From: a virus
Strand: one strand, 5' to 3'
DNA: 21,411 nucleotides
Virus record (IMG/VR): IMGVR_UViG_3300010397_000095
Location: 1-21,411 of that record
This document shows, in pieces, positions 7,031-13,604 of this stretch. How positions within the stretch are numbered: the stretch's first letter is position 1; each line of letters starts with the position of its first letter. The notes beneath the pieces were generated by a model. The model did not search any database. It was given only the letters and a program-made list of their open reading frames with translations, and was not told the DNA's origin. A program made the position numbers and the translations under genes.

Positions 7031-7572
7031 TGTTTACCCTCGGCGTCACAGTCTCTGGCGATAAGGTCGTCCTGAGCAACCTACAGAGGTTTGAGACTGC
7101 CGTGTTTACGGGTGCTCAGAGGGGGCTGCAGAAATCAGTGCGAGGGATTCACCCCCTGGCAATGGCGTTTCTGAATGGAGCAGGTGGGGCAGGCCGCAAG
7201 GCGCAGATCGTCGGCCCGTCTAGGGGATTTACCAAGAAATCCGGCGAGACCGTCAATTTCAAACCGCAGCTTTCCGGAGCTGGCGCTTATCCGGTCCCTG
7301 TACGGACTGCAAACCTGAAACGCCTGCTTGATTTTGTCGATCCCGGGCAGAGCAAATTTTCAAACGGGGTCACCTTTGTTGCCGGCCCGAATGAGGCAGT
7401 TCTGTATGACTCGGCAGAGTACGCCATGACGATACACCAGGGGACCGGCAGCAGCGAGAAATTCGGTCGCCGGCCTTATGTCGAGGATGCTCTGAAAGCC
7501 TTCAACCAAGGGGCAGGCATCGTTAAAGCTGTTGAGCAGGAAATTGCCGCTGAGATTCAAAAGGTTAAATAG
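7030..7572 (+). CDS. tail completion/minor tail protein (HK97 gp10-like)
   Basis: A 180-aa protein resembling the HK97 gp10/lambda gpZ group, which acts in head-tail joining or tail completion. A basic middle stretch (FTKKSGETVNFKPQ) precedes AYPVPVRTANLKRLLDFV at about residues 90-105, matching the usual pattern of proline, then RTGxLRRS. This is followed by a strand-rich core (VAGPNEAVLYDSAEYAMTIHQGTG) and FGRRPYVEDALKAF, the usual RPFlxxAl C-terminal pattern. The start overlaps the previous stop. In most siphophages the tail terminator gene follows directly; here a 4.2-kb accessory cassette intervenes before it. Confidence 0.75.
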   Translation: MFTLGVTVSGDKVVLSNLQRFETAVFTGAQRGLQKSVRGIHPLAMAFLNGAGGAGRKAQIVGPSRGFTKKSGETVNFKPQLSGAGAYPVPVRTANLKRLLDFVDPGQSKFSNGVTFVAGPNEAVLYDSAEYAMTIHQGTGSSEKFGRRPYVEDALKAFNQGAGIVKAVEQEIAAEIQKVK

Positions 7573-7580
7573 GGGGGGGT

Positions 7581-7859
7581 GTGAAGTCATCGTCACTTTT
7601 CAGTCTAGTGCTTGTTGTCGGGATCGTTGTCTTCTCCCTGAGCGTCGCGGAAGCTGCCGAAGATCTGATCGTCGCAGTTGACAAGGCTACTTTGGTCAAG
7701 GCAATCGGCTTTGCGATTCTCGCCTTCCAGGCGGAGATCTGGCGCAATCAACGGGCACTGTTCAAGAGTAACGAGACACTCGGTAAAGAACTGAAAGCGC
7801 TGCAGGGTTATTGCCGCGGTAAGAATGGCGACTGCGCCGATGACAGTGGGGAGGAATAG
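7581..7859 (+). CDS. small membrane/exported protein upstream of lysozyme (holin candidate)
   Basis: A 92-aa protein starting with GTG at 7581; a run of eight G directly upstream serves as the ribosome-binding region. Residues 5-22 are strongly hydrophobic (LFSLVLVVGIVVFSLSV) and end in AEAAEDL, so they form either a signal peptide with an AEA site or a transmembrane helix. A second weaker hydrophobic stretch (KAIGFAILAFQAEIW) is followed by a charged helix and two Cys near an acidic C-terminus. The placement 3 bases before a lysozyme gene makes it a holin or antiholin candidate. No holin family motif is recognised, so the call rests on size, hydrophobicity and location. Confidence 0.6.
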   Translation: MKSSSLFSLVLVVGIVVFSLSVAEAAEDLIVAVDKATLVKAIGFAILAFQAEIWRNQRALFKSNETLGKELKALQGYCRGKNGDCADDSGEE

Positions 7860-7862
7860 AGA

Positions 7863-8531
7863 ATGTATCTACTGAGAACTTTTACCAAAACTCTCCTGCT
7901 CCTGCTGGCTCTGTCGCTGCCGATCGGGTTGCTGGCGGAGCAGATCAAGTCGGTCGAGTCCGCTGCCCGCTGTCAGATTGCCCTGACAACCATCTTCAAG
8001 AATGAGGGCGGCTTCCAGAAACTTAAGAACGACAGCGGCAACTGGACCGGCGGCAAGATCGGCGTCGGCCGTCTCGTCGGCACAAAATACGGGATCTGCG
8101 CGGCAAGTTATCCAAAGGTGGACATTCCCAACCTAACTCTGCAGGAGGCGGCCAGGTACTACCAGAGGGACTATTGGAATCCGCTGCACCTCGGAGACAT
8201 CAAGAGCCAATGGCTCGCCACCATGTTTCTGGACACAGCAGTCAATTGCGGTACCGGGACGGCCGCTATCCTGATCGTGAGGACCAGTAACGTCTTGAAT
8301 GGCCAGGAGGAAGACTCTCCGGCTGATCCGGCTTTAACAGCGAAAGAGGTGGACTGGATCAACGCCTACACTAAAACCCGCTGGTATGAGGGGGAAAAGG
8401 ACAAGTCACGCCGCGCCCTGTTCGGTGCCGTATTCAAGGAAATGCGCAGTCGCAGGTATGTGGCTATTGTCCGGCATGATCCGAAAAAGCTTGTCTGGCT
8501 CCCCACTTGGATGGAGCGGGTTTATGAGTAA
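7863..8531 (+). CDS. exported endolysin, GH108 N-acetylmuramidase type
   Basis: A 222-aa lytic enzyme that should hydrolyse the glycan strands of peptidoglycan. TIFKNEGGF (Glu48) is the family's catalytic EGG motif, followed by a D-x-G-x-x-GG segment, TKYGICAASYP (usual TkyGIt), LTLQEAARYYQRDYW and FLDTAVNCGTG, all in the expected order for GH108. Residues 1-25 (RTFTKTLLLLLALSLP then IGLLA) form a signal peptide or signal-arrest anchor, so the enzyme is exported by Sec rather than depending on a large holin hole. GGGGAGGAATAGAG precedes the ATG. It sits between two membrane-protein genes, forming a lysis cassette. Confidence 0.85.
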   Translation: MYLLRTFTKTLLLLLALSLPIGLLAEQIKSVESAARCQIALTTIFKNEGGFQKLKNDSGNWTGGKIGVGRLVGTKYGICAASYPKVDIPNLTLQEAARYYQRDYWNPLHLGDIKSQWLATMFLDTAVNCGTGTAAILIVRTSNVLNGQEEDSPADPALTAKEVDWINAYTKTRWYEGEKDKSRRALFGAVFKEMRSRRYVAIVRHDPKKLVWLPTWMERVYE

Positions 8532-8555
8532 TGCTAAAGTGAAAGGAGAGGAACA

Positions 8556-8993
8556 ATGAACCGGTTAAATCTGTATCAGGTAATACAGCTCATTCTGCTT
8601 TTTCTCTTAATTGCATTCGGGGCCGCTCTGCTGATCGGCTGGGTAACGGTCCCAGATGGGACGTCCGGGGAATGGTTCAAACAGGTATGGGTAGTGTTTC
8701 TGCTTATCCTTTCCCCGCAGTCTCTTGCCGCGATCATCGCCAAGTCTGACGGAGTGGATAATAGCACCTCGGTCAAACTCCCTGACATCGCAGCAGACAA
8801 AACAGCCGGTTTCGCCTCTCTCCGCTTGCTTCTGGCGCTGACATGCCTGGTGACAATCCTTATCGTCATGGCTGGCTGTACGACCGTCAGCTGTTCGCTC
8901 CAATCCGGTGAGCGGAATACTATCAAGTCCGATCAGGACCAGACACCCACCTCCCCAATATCGACAACAGTGCAAGGGATCCCGAAGCTATGA
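8556..8993 (+). CDS. multi-span membrane protein with internal lipobox (holin/spanin candidate)
   Basis: A 145-aa protein with three hydrophobic segments: residues 9-31 (LLFLLIAFGAALLIGWV), 41-62 (VWVVFLLILSPQSLAAII) and 90-107 (LLLALTCLVTILIVMAG). The last is followed by C108, giving VMAGC, which resembles a lipoprotein signal site. The remaining 37 residues are polar and rich in Ser, Thr, Gln and Pro, like the exposed part of a small outer-membrane spanin. It lies just after the lysozyme with an AAGGAGAGG site. It may be a holin with a membrane-anchored tail, or a holin and o-spanin read as one protein. Whether Cys108 is lipidated cannot be told. The start of the next gene overlaps its stop (ATGA). 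Confidence 0.6.
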   Translation: MNRLNLYQVIQLILLFLLIAFGAALLIGWVTVPDGTSGEWFKQVWVVFLLILSPQSLAAIIAKSDGVDNSTSVKLPDIAADKTAGFASLRLLLALTCLVTILIVMAGCTTVSCSLQSGERNTIKSDQDQTPTSPISTTVQGIPKL

Positions 8994-9442
8994 AACACTT
9001 TCTGCTCACTATTTTCGTGGGAGTGTTGGGGCTCGCCGCGATTATTGGCACTTCAATGGCGGCAGATATGGGTGTTTACAACATCATCATGCAAGCGGGG
9101 GAGGATTTCCGCCTGCCCTTGACGATGAATAGTTGCGCCGACAATCCATTGCCCGTAGATCCCTCTAAGTGCAAAACGCTTGTACCGATAAAGTTGAACG
9201 GTTACAGCTACAAGGCTCAGTTCCGCCAGGCTCCAGCTCCAGCCGGAGCGGTTTATGCCACGTACAGCGCCGTGTTTGTAAATCTGTCGGCCGGCCGGGT
9301 TGACGTACGGCTGTCCAAAGCTCAAACCTCCGGGACCAGCGGGAAAAGCGGCGTATGGGACCTTCGGGAAACGAATCCGAGTGGACTTAGTTCCTATCCG
9401 ACGGGCGGCACTGCTACGTGCAAGCCGACTGCGACCAGATGA
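8990..9442 (+). CDS. signal-peptide-bearing fibre-type domain protein
   Basis: A 150-aa protein whose mature part resembles the small phage structural domain often encoded just before collagen-like fibre genes. It has YNIIMQAGEDFRLPLTM (usual QGxDF..pl pattern), then LNGYSYKAQFRQ (usual GyxaxmqiR), then NLSAGRVDVRLSKAQTSG and GVWDLRE (usual G.i.l.lsa..T....G.Y.Dl). Unlike those relatives it starts with a Sec signal peptide, MKHFLLTIFVGVLGLAAIIG, with site SMA at residues 22-24. The start is fixed by a 4-base ATGA overlap with the upstream stop. It is coupled to the collagen-like gene downstream in the same way. The role of the exported domain is unknown. Confidence 0.7.
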   Translation: MKHFLLTIFVGVLGLAAIIGTSMAADMGVYNIIMQAGEDFRLPLTMNSCADNPLPVDPSKCKTLVPIKLNGYSYKAQFRQAPAPAGAVYATYSAVFVNLSAGRVDVRLSKAQTSGTSGKSGVWDLRETNPSGLSSYPTGGTATCKPTATR

Positions 9443-10443
9443 AAACGCGAGTCTCGATCATAGCCGTTCTTTCGGTGTTCTGCGCAACGATGGCTTTAGC
9501 TGTCCCTGCGACTATTGTTATCTCCCCCCCTCCGGCAAATGTTATCCAGATCACCGGCCAGAACCCGCCGAGCATAACCATTACCCGGCCGGTTTCCGAT
9601 GTCGTCACTATTACTACTCCAGGCCCTCAGGGGCCGAGGGGGATAGACGGATCCATTGGCGTCGATGGTGCCCCAGGTCCCACCGGCCCCCAAGGTCCGG
9701 CAGGAGCAACCGGAGCCACCGGACCTCAAGGACCAACCGGGGACACCGGCTCACAGGGGCCGAGGGGTTACGACGGTTACGACGGAAGCCAGATTTTCAC
9801 CGGGACCGGAGCTCCAGTTTCCGGTACCGGCACACTCAGTGACTATTACCTCAATACCTTCAACGGCGACATCTACCTCAAGGAGGGGAGCCCTGCCGCC
9901 TGGACGCTGAAGGGTAATCTCAAAGGCCCGTCGGGCACCAATGGCGCTAATGGAACAAACGGCACCAATGGCACCAATGGTAAGACCGTCCTGAACGGCA
10001 TCGATGCACCGGGGAACGGCCTCGGCGTTGATGGCGATTTTTATCTCGACACCGCCAATGCCCATTTTTACGGACCGAAAACGGCCGGCGCCTGGGGAAC
10101 ATACATCGATCTAGTAGGCCCCCAGGGACCGCAAGGTCCGCCTGGTGCTTCATCCTCTATCACTCAGACCGGAGTGCTCCAGGTGCTCGATGATGCCACC
10201 GATGGTTCAACACTCTGGGTACAGCAGGGCGCGACCGAGCAGGCCACTGACGCTAAAATGGGTGTCAAGGACCGTCTCGGCAATGCCAAGCAGTGGGTGG
10301 ACAGCAACGGCACCATGGTACGTCAGTGTATCACCAGCGACACCTCGCCAGCCTTCAAGATGCTCAGCAGCGGCGGTGCTGTTATCTACACGGTCAGCTG
10401 CGACAACACCATGACCTTCAGCGGTACGGTGACCATAAAATGA
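9439..10443 (+). CDS. collagen-like repeat protein with signal peptide (fibre-type)
   Basis: A 334-aa protein beginning with signal peptide MKTRVSIIAVLSVFCATMAL (ALA site at about residue 22). The ATG at 9439 overlaps the upstream TGA; the in-frame ATG at 9418 lies inside the previous gene and is not used here. Gly-X-Y triplets run from about residue 62 to 112 (GPQGPRGIDGSIGVDG and onward). They recur as TNGANGTNGTNGTNG near residue 175 and as GPQGPQGPPG near 230. Between the collagen blocks lie two related modules, one with YYLNTFNGDIYL and one with GDFYLDTANAHFYGPKTAG, the kind of spacer found in trimeric collagen-like fibres. The C-terminal 100 residues are a globular beta domain. It should form an exported trimeric stalk or fibre. 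Confidence 0.75.
   Translation: MKTRVSIIAVLSVFCATMALAVPATIVISPPPANVIQITGQNPPSITITRPVSDVVTITTPGPQGPRGIDGSIGVDGAPGPTGPQGPAGATGATGPQGPTGDTGSQGPRGYDGYDGSQIFTGTGAPVSGTGTLSDYYLNTFNGDIYLKEGSPAAWTLKGNLKGPSGTNGANGTNGTNGTNGKTVLNGIDAPGNGLGVDGDFYLDTANAHFYGPKTAGAWGTYIDLVGPQGPQGPPGASSSITQTGVLQVLDDATDGSTLWVQQGATEQATDAKMGVKDRLGNAKQWVDSNGTMVRQCITSDTSPAFKMLSSGGAVIYTVSCDNTMTFSGTVTIK
9946..9981 (+). repeat. short tandem 9-bp repeats encoding Asn-Gly-Thr units
   Basis: Units of nine bases close to GGCACCAAT/GGAACAAAC follow each other in frame and encode Asn-Gly-Thr triplets inside the collagen-like gene. Each unit adds or removes exactly three residues, so copy number can vary without a frameshift. Confidence 0.6.
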
Positions 10444-10700
10444 GAATCGTCCTCCTGATAACGTTACTCCTGGCCGTTGCCATCGGGGCAATCGCCGAGA
10501 CCTGCACCCCCTCCGGGGAGAATTACATCAGGTTCTATCCTCCGCAAGGGACCGTGCTGAATCATCTCCCGGCTACCGACCCGCGTTGTGTGCCGTATTC
10601 GAGAGATACGTTTTCCGACTCCAAACAGACCCCGCTCTGTTTTCAATGTCATCCCCATCAATATCAAGGCTGGATGGCGAAATACTGGAGGAAAGCATGA
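10440..10700 (+). CDS. small exported protein with CXXCH heme motif (mini-cytochrome candidate)
   Basis: An 86-aa protein starting at an ATGA overlap with the collagen-like gene. Residues 1-19 (MRIVLLITLLLAVAIGAIA) are a signal peptide with an AIA site. The mature part is 67 residues and contains C67-F-Q-C70-H71, an exact c-type cytochrome heme-attachment motif, followed by HPHQYQGWMAKYW. Two more cysteines (C22, C50) could pair, and H42 or H73 could be the second axial ligand. Export to the periplasm, where heme c is attached, fits a monoheme cytochrome. A single CXXCH can occur by chance or bind zinc, so this is a candidate. A ribosome-binding site for the next gene lies at its 3' end, and the two overlap by ATGA. 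Confidence 0.6.
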   Translation: MRIVLLITLLLAVAIGAIAETCTPSGENYIRFYPPQGTVLNHLPATDPRCVPYSRDTFSDSKQTPLCFQCHPHQYQGWMAKYWRKA

Positions 10701-11356
10701 AACGATTTTTACTGTTGCCTCTGCTTATCCTGCTGACCACATGCAGCGAATGTTACGCCGGGTACACAATTATCATCCGCGAGCAGGTCACGCCTAAAAC
10801 CATCATGGTCCAGGGAGTCGGCAAGCTCGAAGCGGCGCTGAACCCCGGACCGGTTCCGGTTTATCCGGCAACAGCCAAGCGTCTGGTTTACAGGCCTGCC
10901 GACTTTGACATTTACAATCCGGATACCGCCAAACGCGCTGAACTTTGGGAAGACGACAACGGCACTGCCACCAGCAGCCAGATATTTGCCACATTCCCCC
11001 AGATCCGACAGAAAAAAGAAGCGGAGATCCGCGCCGAAGGTTCCCGCCGTCTGCTGGCCTTGGCACAACCCTACAGCGCCGAAGAGAGGGAGAGCTGGCC
11101 GCAGCAGAAAGAGGAGGCGGTGGAGTTTCACGACACTTACCAGCCCGAAACGCAAAGCAGCCCCTGCCCTTGTGAAATGATTCGCAACATGGCCACCGCC
11201 CGCGGCATTCCCGTATCCGTTATGGCCGACAAGATCCTTGAGAACGCAGCCCTGTTCAAAGCCGCTGCCGGTCAGATTTTGGGGATTCAGCAGGGGCTTA
11301 TCGACAGCATCGCCACCATTACCGACTTCGAAACCCTGGAGAATCTGACATGGTGA
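10697..11356 (+). CDS. exported protein with tail-fibre-assembly-type C-terminal domain
   Basis: A 219-aa protein. The ATG at 10697 has CTGGAGG upstream and overlaps the previous stop; the longer reading from 10586 is rejected. Residues 1-21 (MKRFLLLPLLILLTTCSECYA) form a signal peptide. The C-terminal two thirds resemble phage proteins encoded next to tail fibres: AEGSRRLLALAQPYSAEERE, SWPQQKEEAVEF, then MIRNMATARGIPVSVMADKI and KAAAGQILGIQQGLIDSI. This matches the pattern of la..y...E..sW..Q..EA, then RGi....la.kI, then a.ilg.qQ seen in fibre-adjacent proteins. Relatives would act in the cytoplasm; the signal peptide here is unexpected. A C-P-C pair (SSPCPCEM) lies before the last helices. 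Confidence 0.7.
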   Translation: MKRFLLLPLLILLTTCSECYAGYTIIIREQVTPKTIMVQGVGKLEAALNPGPVPVYPATAKRLVYRPADFDIYNPDTAKRAELWEDDNGTATSSQIFATFPQIRQKKEAEIRAEGSRRLLALAQPYSAEERESWPQQKEEAVEFHDTYQPETQSSPCPCEMIRNMATARGIPVSVMADKILENAALFKAAAGQILGIQQGLIDSIATITDFETLENLTW

Positions 11357-11763
11357 AGCAGCGGATCTATTACTGCGCCGGCTACAAGTACCAGCTGGCA
11401 ACTGATTATGAGACCCTCATCAGCATCAAGCCGGGGGCGGACATCGTGTCCGATTTCATCATCCTCGATACCGTCGGCAACCTGACGATCAGGACCGGTT
11501 ATGCGTGGGACGGTCCGAGCGGTCCATGCCTCGATATCCCGAGTTTTATGAGGGCGTCCCTGGTCCATGACGCGCTTTACCAACTTATGAGAGAGGGGAG
11601 CTTGCCGCAGTCAGCAAAAGAGCAGGCAGACAAGGAGATGCGCCGGATATGCAAACAGGATGGCATGACCTCGGTACTGGCGGAAGTCGCCTACCAGGGT
11701 GTGGATCATTTCGGGTATAGCAGCTGCGAAAAACAAGAGCGGGAAGTGTTGACCGCACCGTAA
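11350..11763 (+). CDS. DUF1353-like phage protein
   Basis: A 137-aa protein overlapping the previous gene by 7 bases. It has no export signal, unlike the four genes before it. Family-like motifs are IRTGYAWDGPSGPCLDI at about residues 45-60 and MRASLVHDALYQLMREG at about 64-80 (usual HDxLY pattern), then ADKEMRRICKQDGM. DUF1353 proteins are common in tailed phages near tail, fibre or lysis genes; their function is not established. It closes the accessory cassette; the next gene begins the tail module. Confidence in the family is moderate to good, and no function is claimed. Confidence 0.72.
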   Translation: MVKQRIYYCAGYKYQLATDYETLISIKPGADIVSDFIILDTVGNLTIRTGYAWDGPSGPCLDIPSFMRASLVHDALYQLMREGSLPQSAKEQADKEMRRICKQDGMTSVLAEVAYQGVDHFGYSSCEKQEREVLTAP

Positions 11764-11772
11764 GAGGGATTA

Positions 11773-12210
11773 ATGGCATCGTTCACCTATTCACTGAAAG
11801 AGCTCAAAACCATACTGGCAGACGGCCTTTACAACTTCTGCAGCGAGAATTTCGGTAAGGTCATGAACGTCGCCATCACTTACCGGAATAAGCAGGAGAT
11901 ATTGCCATCCGATCTGCCGTTGACATTCATCACTCGCCCCTCGACAGTCCCGGCCGGCGGGCTGGTGGGTCAGCTCAAGAAAGATCATACGGTATTGCTG
12001 TATGTCGGTTTTTATTGCGAGGACAAGGAAAAAGCGGCAGCAGCCACCGTCGAGATCGAAGAGCTGATCGAGCGCATACTGAGAGCCAATTTCAGCCTGA
12101 ACAACACTGTCGAATCGGTCACGGTGGTCAATTCGGCGAATGACGAAGGAAAGTTTCACCCGACTTATTTCCAGGTCATCGAACTGAAAGCAGCCAAATA
12201 TAACGAGTAA
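11773..12210 (+). CDS. tail terminator protein (gpU-like)
   Basis: A 145-aa protein with the size and character of a siphophage tail terminator, the ring that caps the growing tail tube and joins it to the head. It shows LKTILADGLYNFCSENFGKV, a strand VLLYVGFYCEDKE, a long charged helix KAAAATVEIEELIERILRAN, and strands VTVVNSANDEG and YFQVIELKA, the alternating pattern of that alpha/beta fold. The main support is the position directly before the tail tube gene. GAGGGATT precedes the ATG. No single diagnostic motif is present, so the call rests on size, predicted structure and synteny. Confidence 0.65.
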   Translation: MASFTYSLKELKTILADGLYNFCSENFGKVMNVAITYRNKQEILPSDLPLTFITRPSTVPAGGLVGQLKKDHTVLLYVGFYCEDKEKAAAATVEIEELIERILRANFSLNNTVESVTVVNSANDEGKFHPTYFQVIELKAAKYNE

Positions 12211-12222
12211 AGGAGAAAGCAA

Positions 12223-13467
12223 ATGCCACAAGCCCAGCGTCCATTTTCCCAGATAGTGCTTCAGATGCAGACCGATCCCAAGGTTCTGCCGGCAAACGTG
12301 AAAGGGAAGAAGATCTATTTCGAGAGCTTCGACCCCGGTTCCAGCCGCGGGCAGGAACAATCGAAAGTCATGCGTGGTTCGTCACGCCAGCCTACGGCAC
12401 CGCTGCGGGGCAATTACGAGTGTGCACCATCGATCACCACGGAACTGCAGGCGACCGACGCCCTGCTTTACGCCGGTTTCGGTTCCATGGAGAGCACCAT
12501 GGTCGGTGGAGCTATGGCTGCCGATCTGGCGGTTACCGCCGGGGTAATCGATCCAGTTGCTCAGACTCTCACCCTGACCAAGAATGCCCACGGGTTGGTG
12601 GTGGGGGACTCGGTAGAAATCGCCGCCCTTACCGCCCCGGCTTCGCTCAATGACAAGATCTATCCCGTGGTTGCCGTACCTACAGCCAATACCTTCGTGG
12701 TCCGGATAGCCATGGGGACAACCGCTGTTTTCACCAAGGGACCAGGTACTGTCAAAAAGGTTACTGCAGCAGGGGTCCTGACACACGTTCTGAAAGCCGG
12801 TGGTAATCTGCCGTACTACGCCCTTGAATTCGGCGCTACGGACATCAACCAGTATCAGCAGGAGTTGGGCTGTAAACTCTCCACTCTCAGTTTCTCCATC
12901 GGGGCGAAGGGTCCTATCGCCCTTTCTACCAAGTGGCTCGGCCTGAAAGAACTTCAGGCGGTTGCACCGTTCGATGCTGCTCCGCTTGATAACGGCAAGC
13001 GCAGTTTCGACAACATGGGTATAGCCGCTGCCGACATGAAAGAGGGGGGAGGGGCTTGCGCCCAGATCCTCAGTATCGACAATATCACTCTGGACAACTC
13101 CGTCACCGGTGACGCATTCGTTGTTGGCGGCGGTGGTGTCCGATCATCTGTCAATACCGATGTTTACAAAATCACCGGTACGGTCAAGGCCATTTTCGAG
13201 GATACAGCCTTGTATACCAAGGCCATCAACTCTACCGAGACAATCCTCGACTTCAAGGTCAAGCGTGGCAACGGTGACGGCACGGATGGTAACGAAACCT
13301 GCCAGTGCGTGATAACCGAAATCCAGTATACGCCGAAGGCTCCAACCATCCCGGCCAGCGGCGGAATAGTGGAACTCCCTTTCGTCGGCTACTTCGACAA
13401 CTCGGCAGACAATACGGCGCTGAAGATGGTTATCGTCAACAGCGTACTGCCGGGAGCAATGATCTAG
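12223..13467 (+). CDS. major tail tube protein with inserted beta domain
   Basis: A 414-aa protein that should polymerise into the tail tube. The start has AAAGGAGAAAG upstream. The outer parts fit a tube protein: RPFSQIVLQMQTDPKVLPAN at the N-terminus, FGATDINQYQQELGCKLSTL in the middle and ELPFVGYFDNSADNTALKMV near the C-terminus. Residues of about 105-180 look like an insertion: QTLTLTKNAHGLVVGDSVEI and ANTFVVRIAMGTT follow the pattern of HGl.vGd.V...ntF.v of small beta modules found in phage tail and fibre proteins, which often decorate the tube surface. Ordinary tube proteins are shorter. A strong terminator immediately downstream fits a highly expressed structural gene. Confidence 0.75.
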   Translation: MPQAQRPFSQIVLQMQTDPKVLPANVKGKKIYFESFDPGSSRGQEQSKVMRGSSRQPTAPLRGNYECAPSITTELQATDALLYAGFGSMESTMVGGAMAADLAVTAGVIDPVAQTLTLTKNAHGLVVGDSVEIAALTAPASLNDKIYPVVAVPTANTFVVRIAMGTTAVFTKGPGTVKKVTAAGVLTHVLKAGGNLPYYALEFGATDINQYQQELGCKLSTLSFSIGAKGPIALSTKWLGLKELQAVAPFDAAPLDNGKRSFDNMGIAAADMKEGGGACAQILSIDNITLDNSVTGDAFVVGGGGVRSSVNTDVYKITGTVKAIFEDTALYTKAINSTETILDFKVKRGNGDGTDGNETCQCVITEIQYTPKAPTIPASGGIVELPFVGYFDNSADNTALKMVIVNSVLPGAMI

Positions 13468-13538
13468 GACGGTTGGCGGGGCTCCTTTTCCTCCTCCGGG
13501 GGCCGGGAGCCCGGCCAGCTCCCTTACCGTCTTTTTTT
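13468..13538 (+). terminator. intrinsic terminator after tail tube gene
   Basis: GACGGT at 13468-13473 pairs with ACCGTC at 13526-13531, which is followed by seven T. Between them lies a G+C-rich branched region with an internal perfect stem (GGCCGGG/CCCGGCC). It starts one base after the tube stop. It would end most transcripts, so a high tube-to-tape-measure ratio could be set here. Confidence 0.75.
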
Positions 13539-13604
13539 ACTTGATATGCAGGCAGTACATAAAGGGGAACGTGCAGGACAATTTAATTGAAAAGGAGAAG
13601 GAAA

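Noticed and set aside
9946-9981. CRISPR-like repeat
   Set aside because: The units are 9 bases without spacers and encode Asn-Gly-Thr in frame; this is a protein repeat.
10586-10696. longer N-terminus of the fibre-assembly-type protein
   Set aside because: It overlaps the CXXCH gene out of frame and lacks a ribosome-binding site; the ATG at 10697 has GGAGG and an ATGA overlap.
10712-10744. lipoprotein site LTTC in the 10697 protein
   Set aside because: Thr directly before Cys is unusual for a lipobox, and a signal peptidase I site (CYA) follows; a plain signal peptide is more likely.
13305-13544. 79-codon ORF running into the terminator
   Set aside because: It overlaps the tail tube gene in another frame and extends through the terminator hairpin.
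13539-13604. possible promoter before the chaperone gene (TTGATA)
   Set aside because: No -10 hexamer at acceptable spacing could be found by eye.
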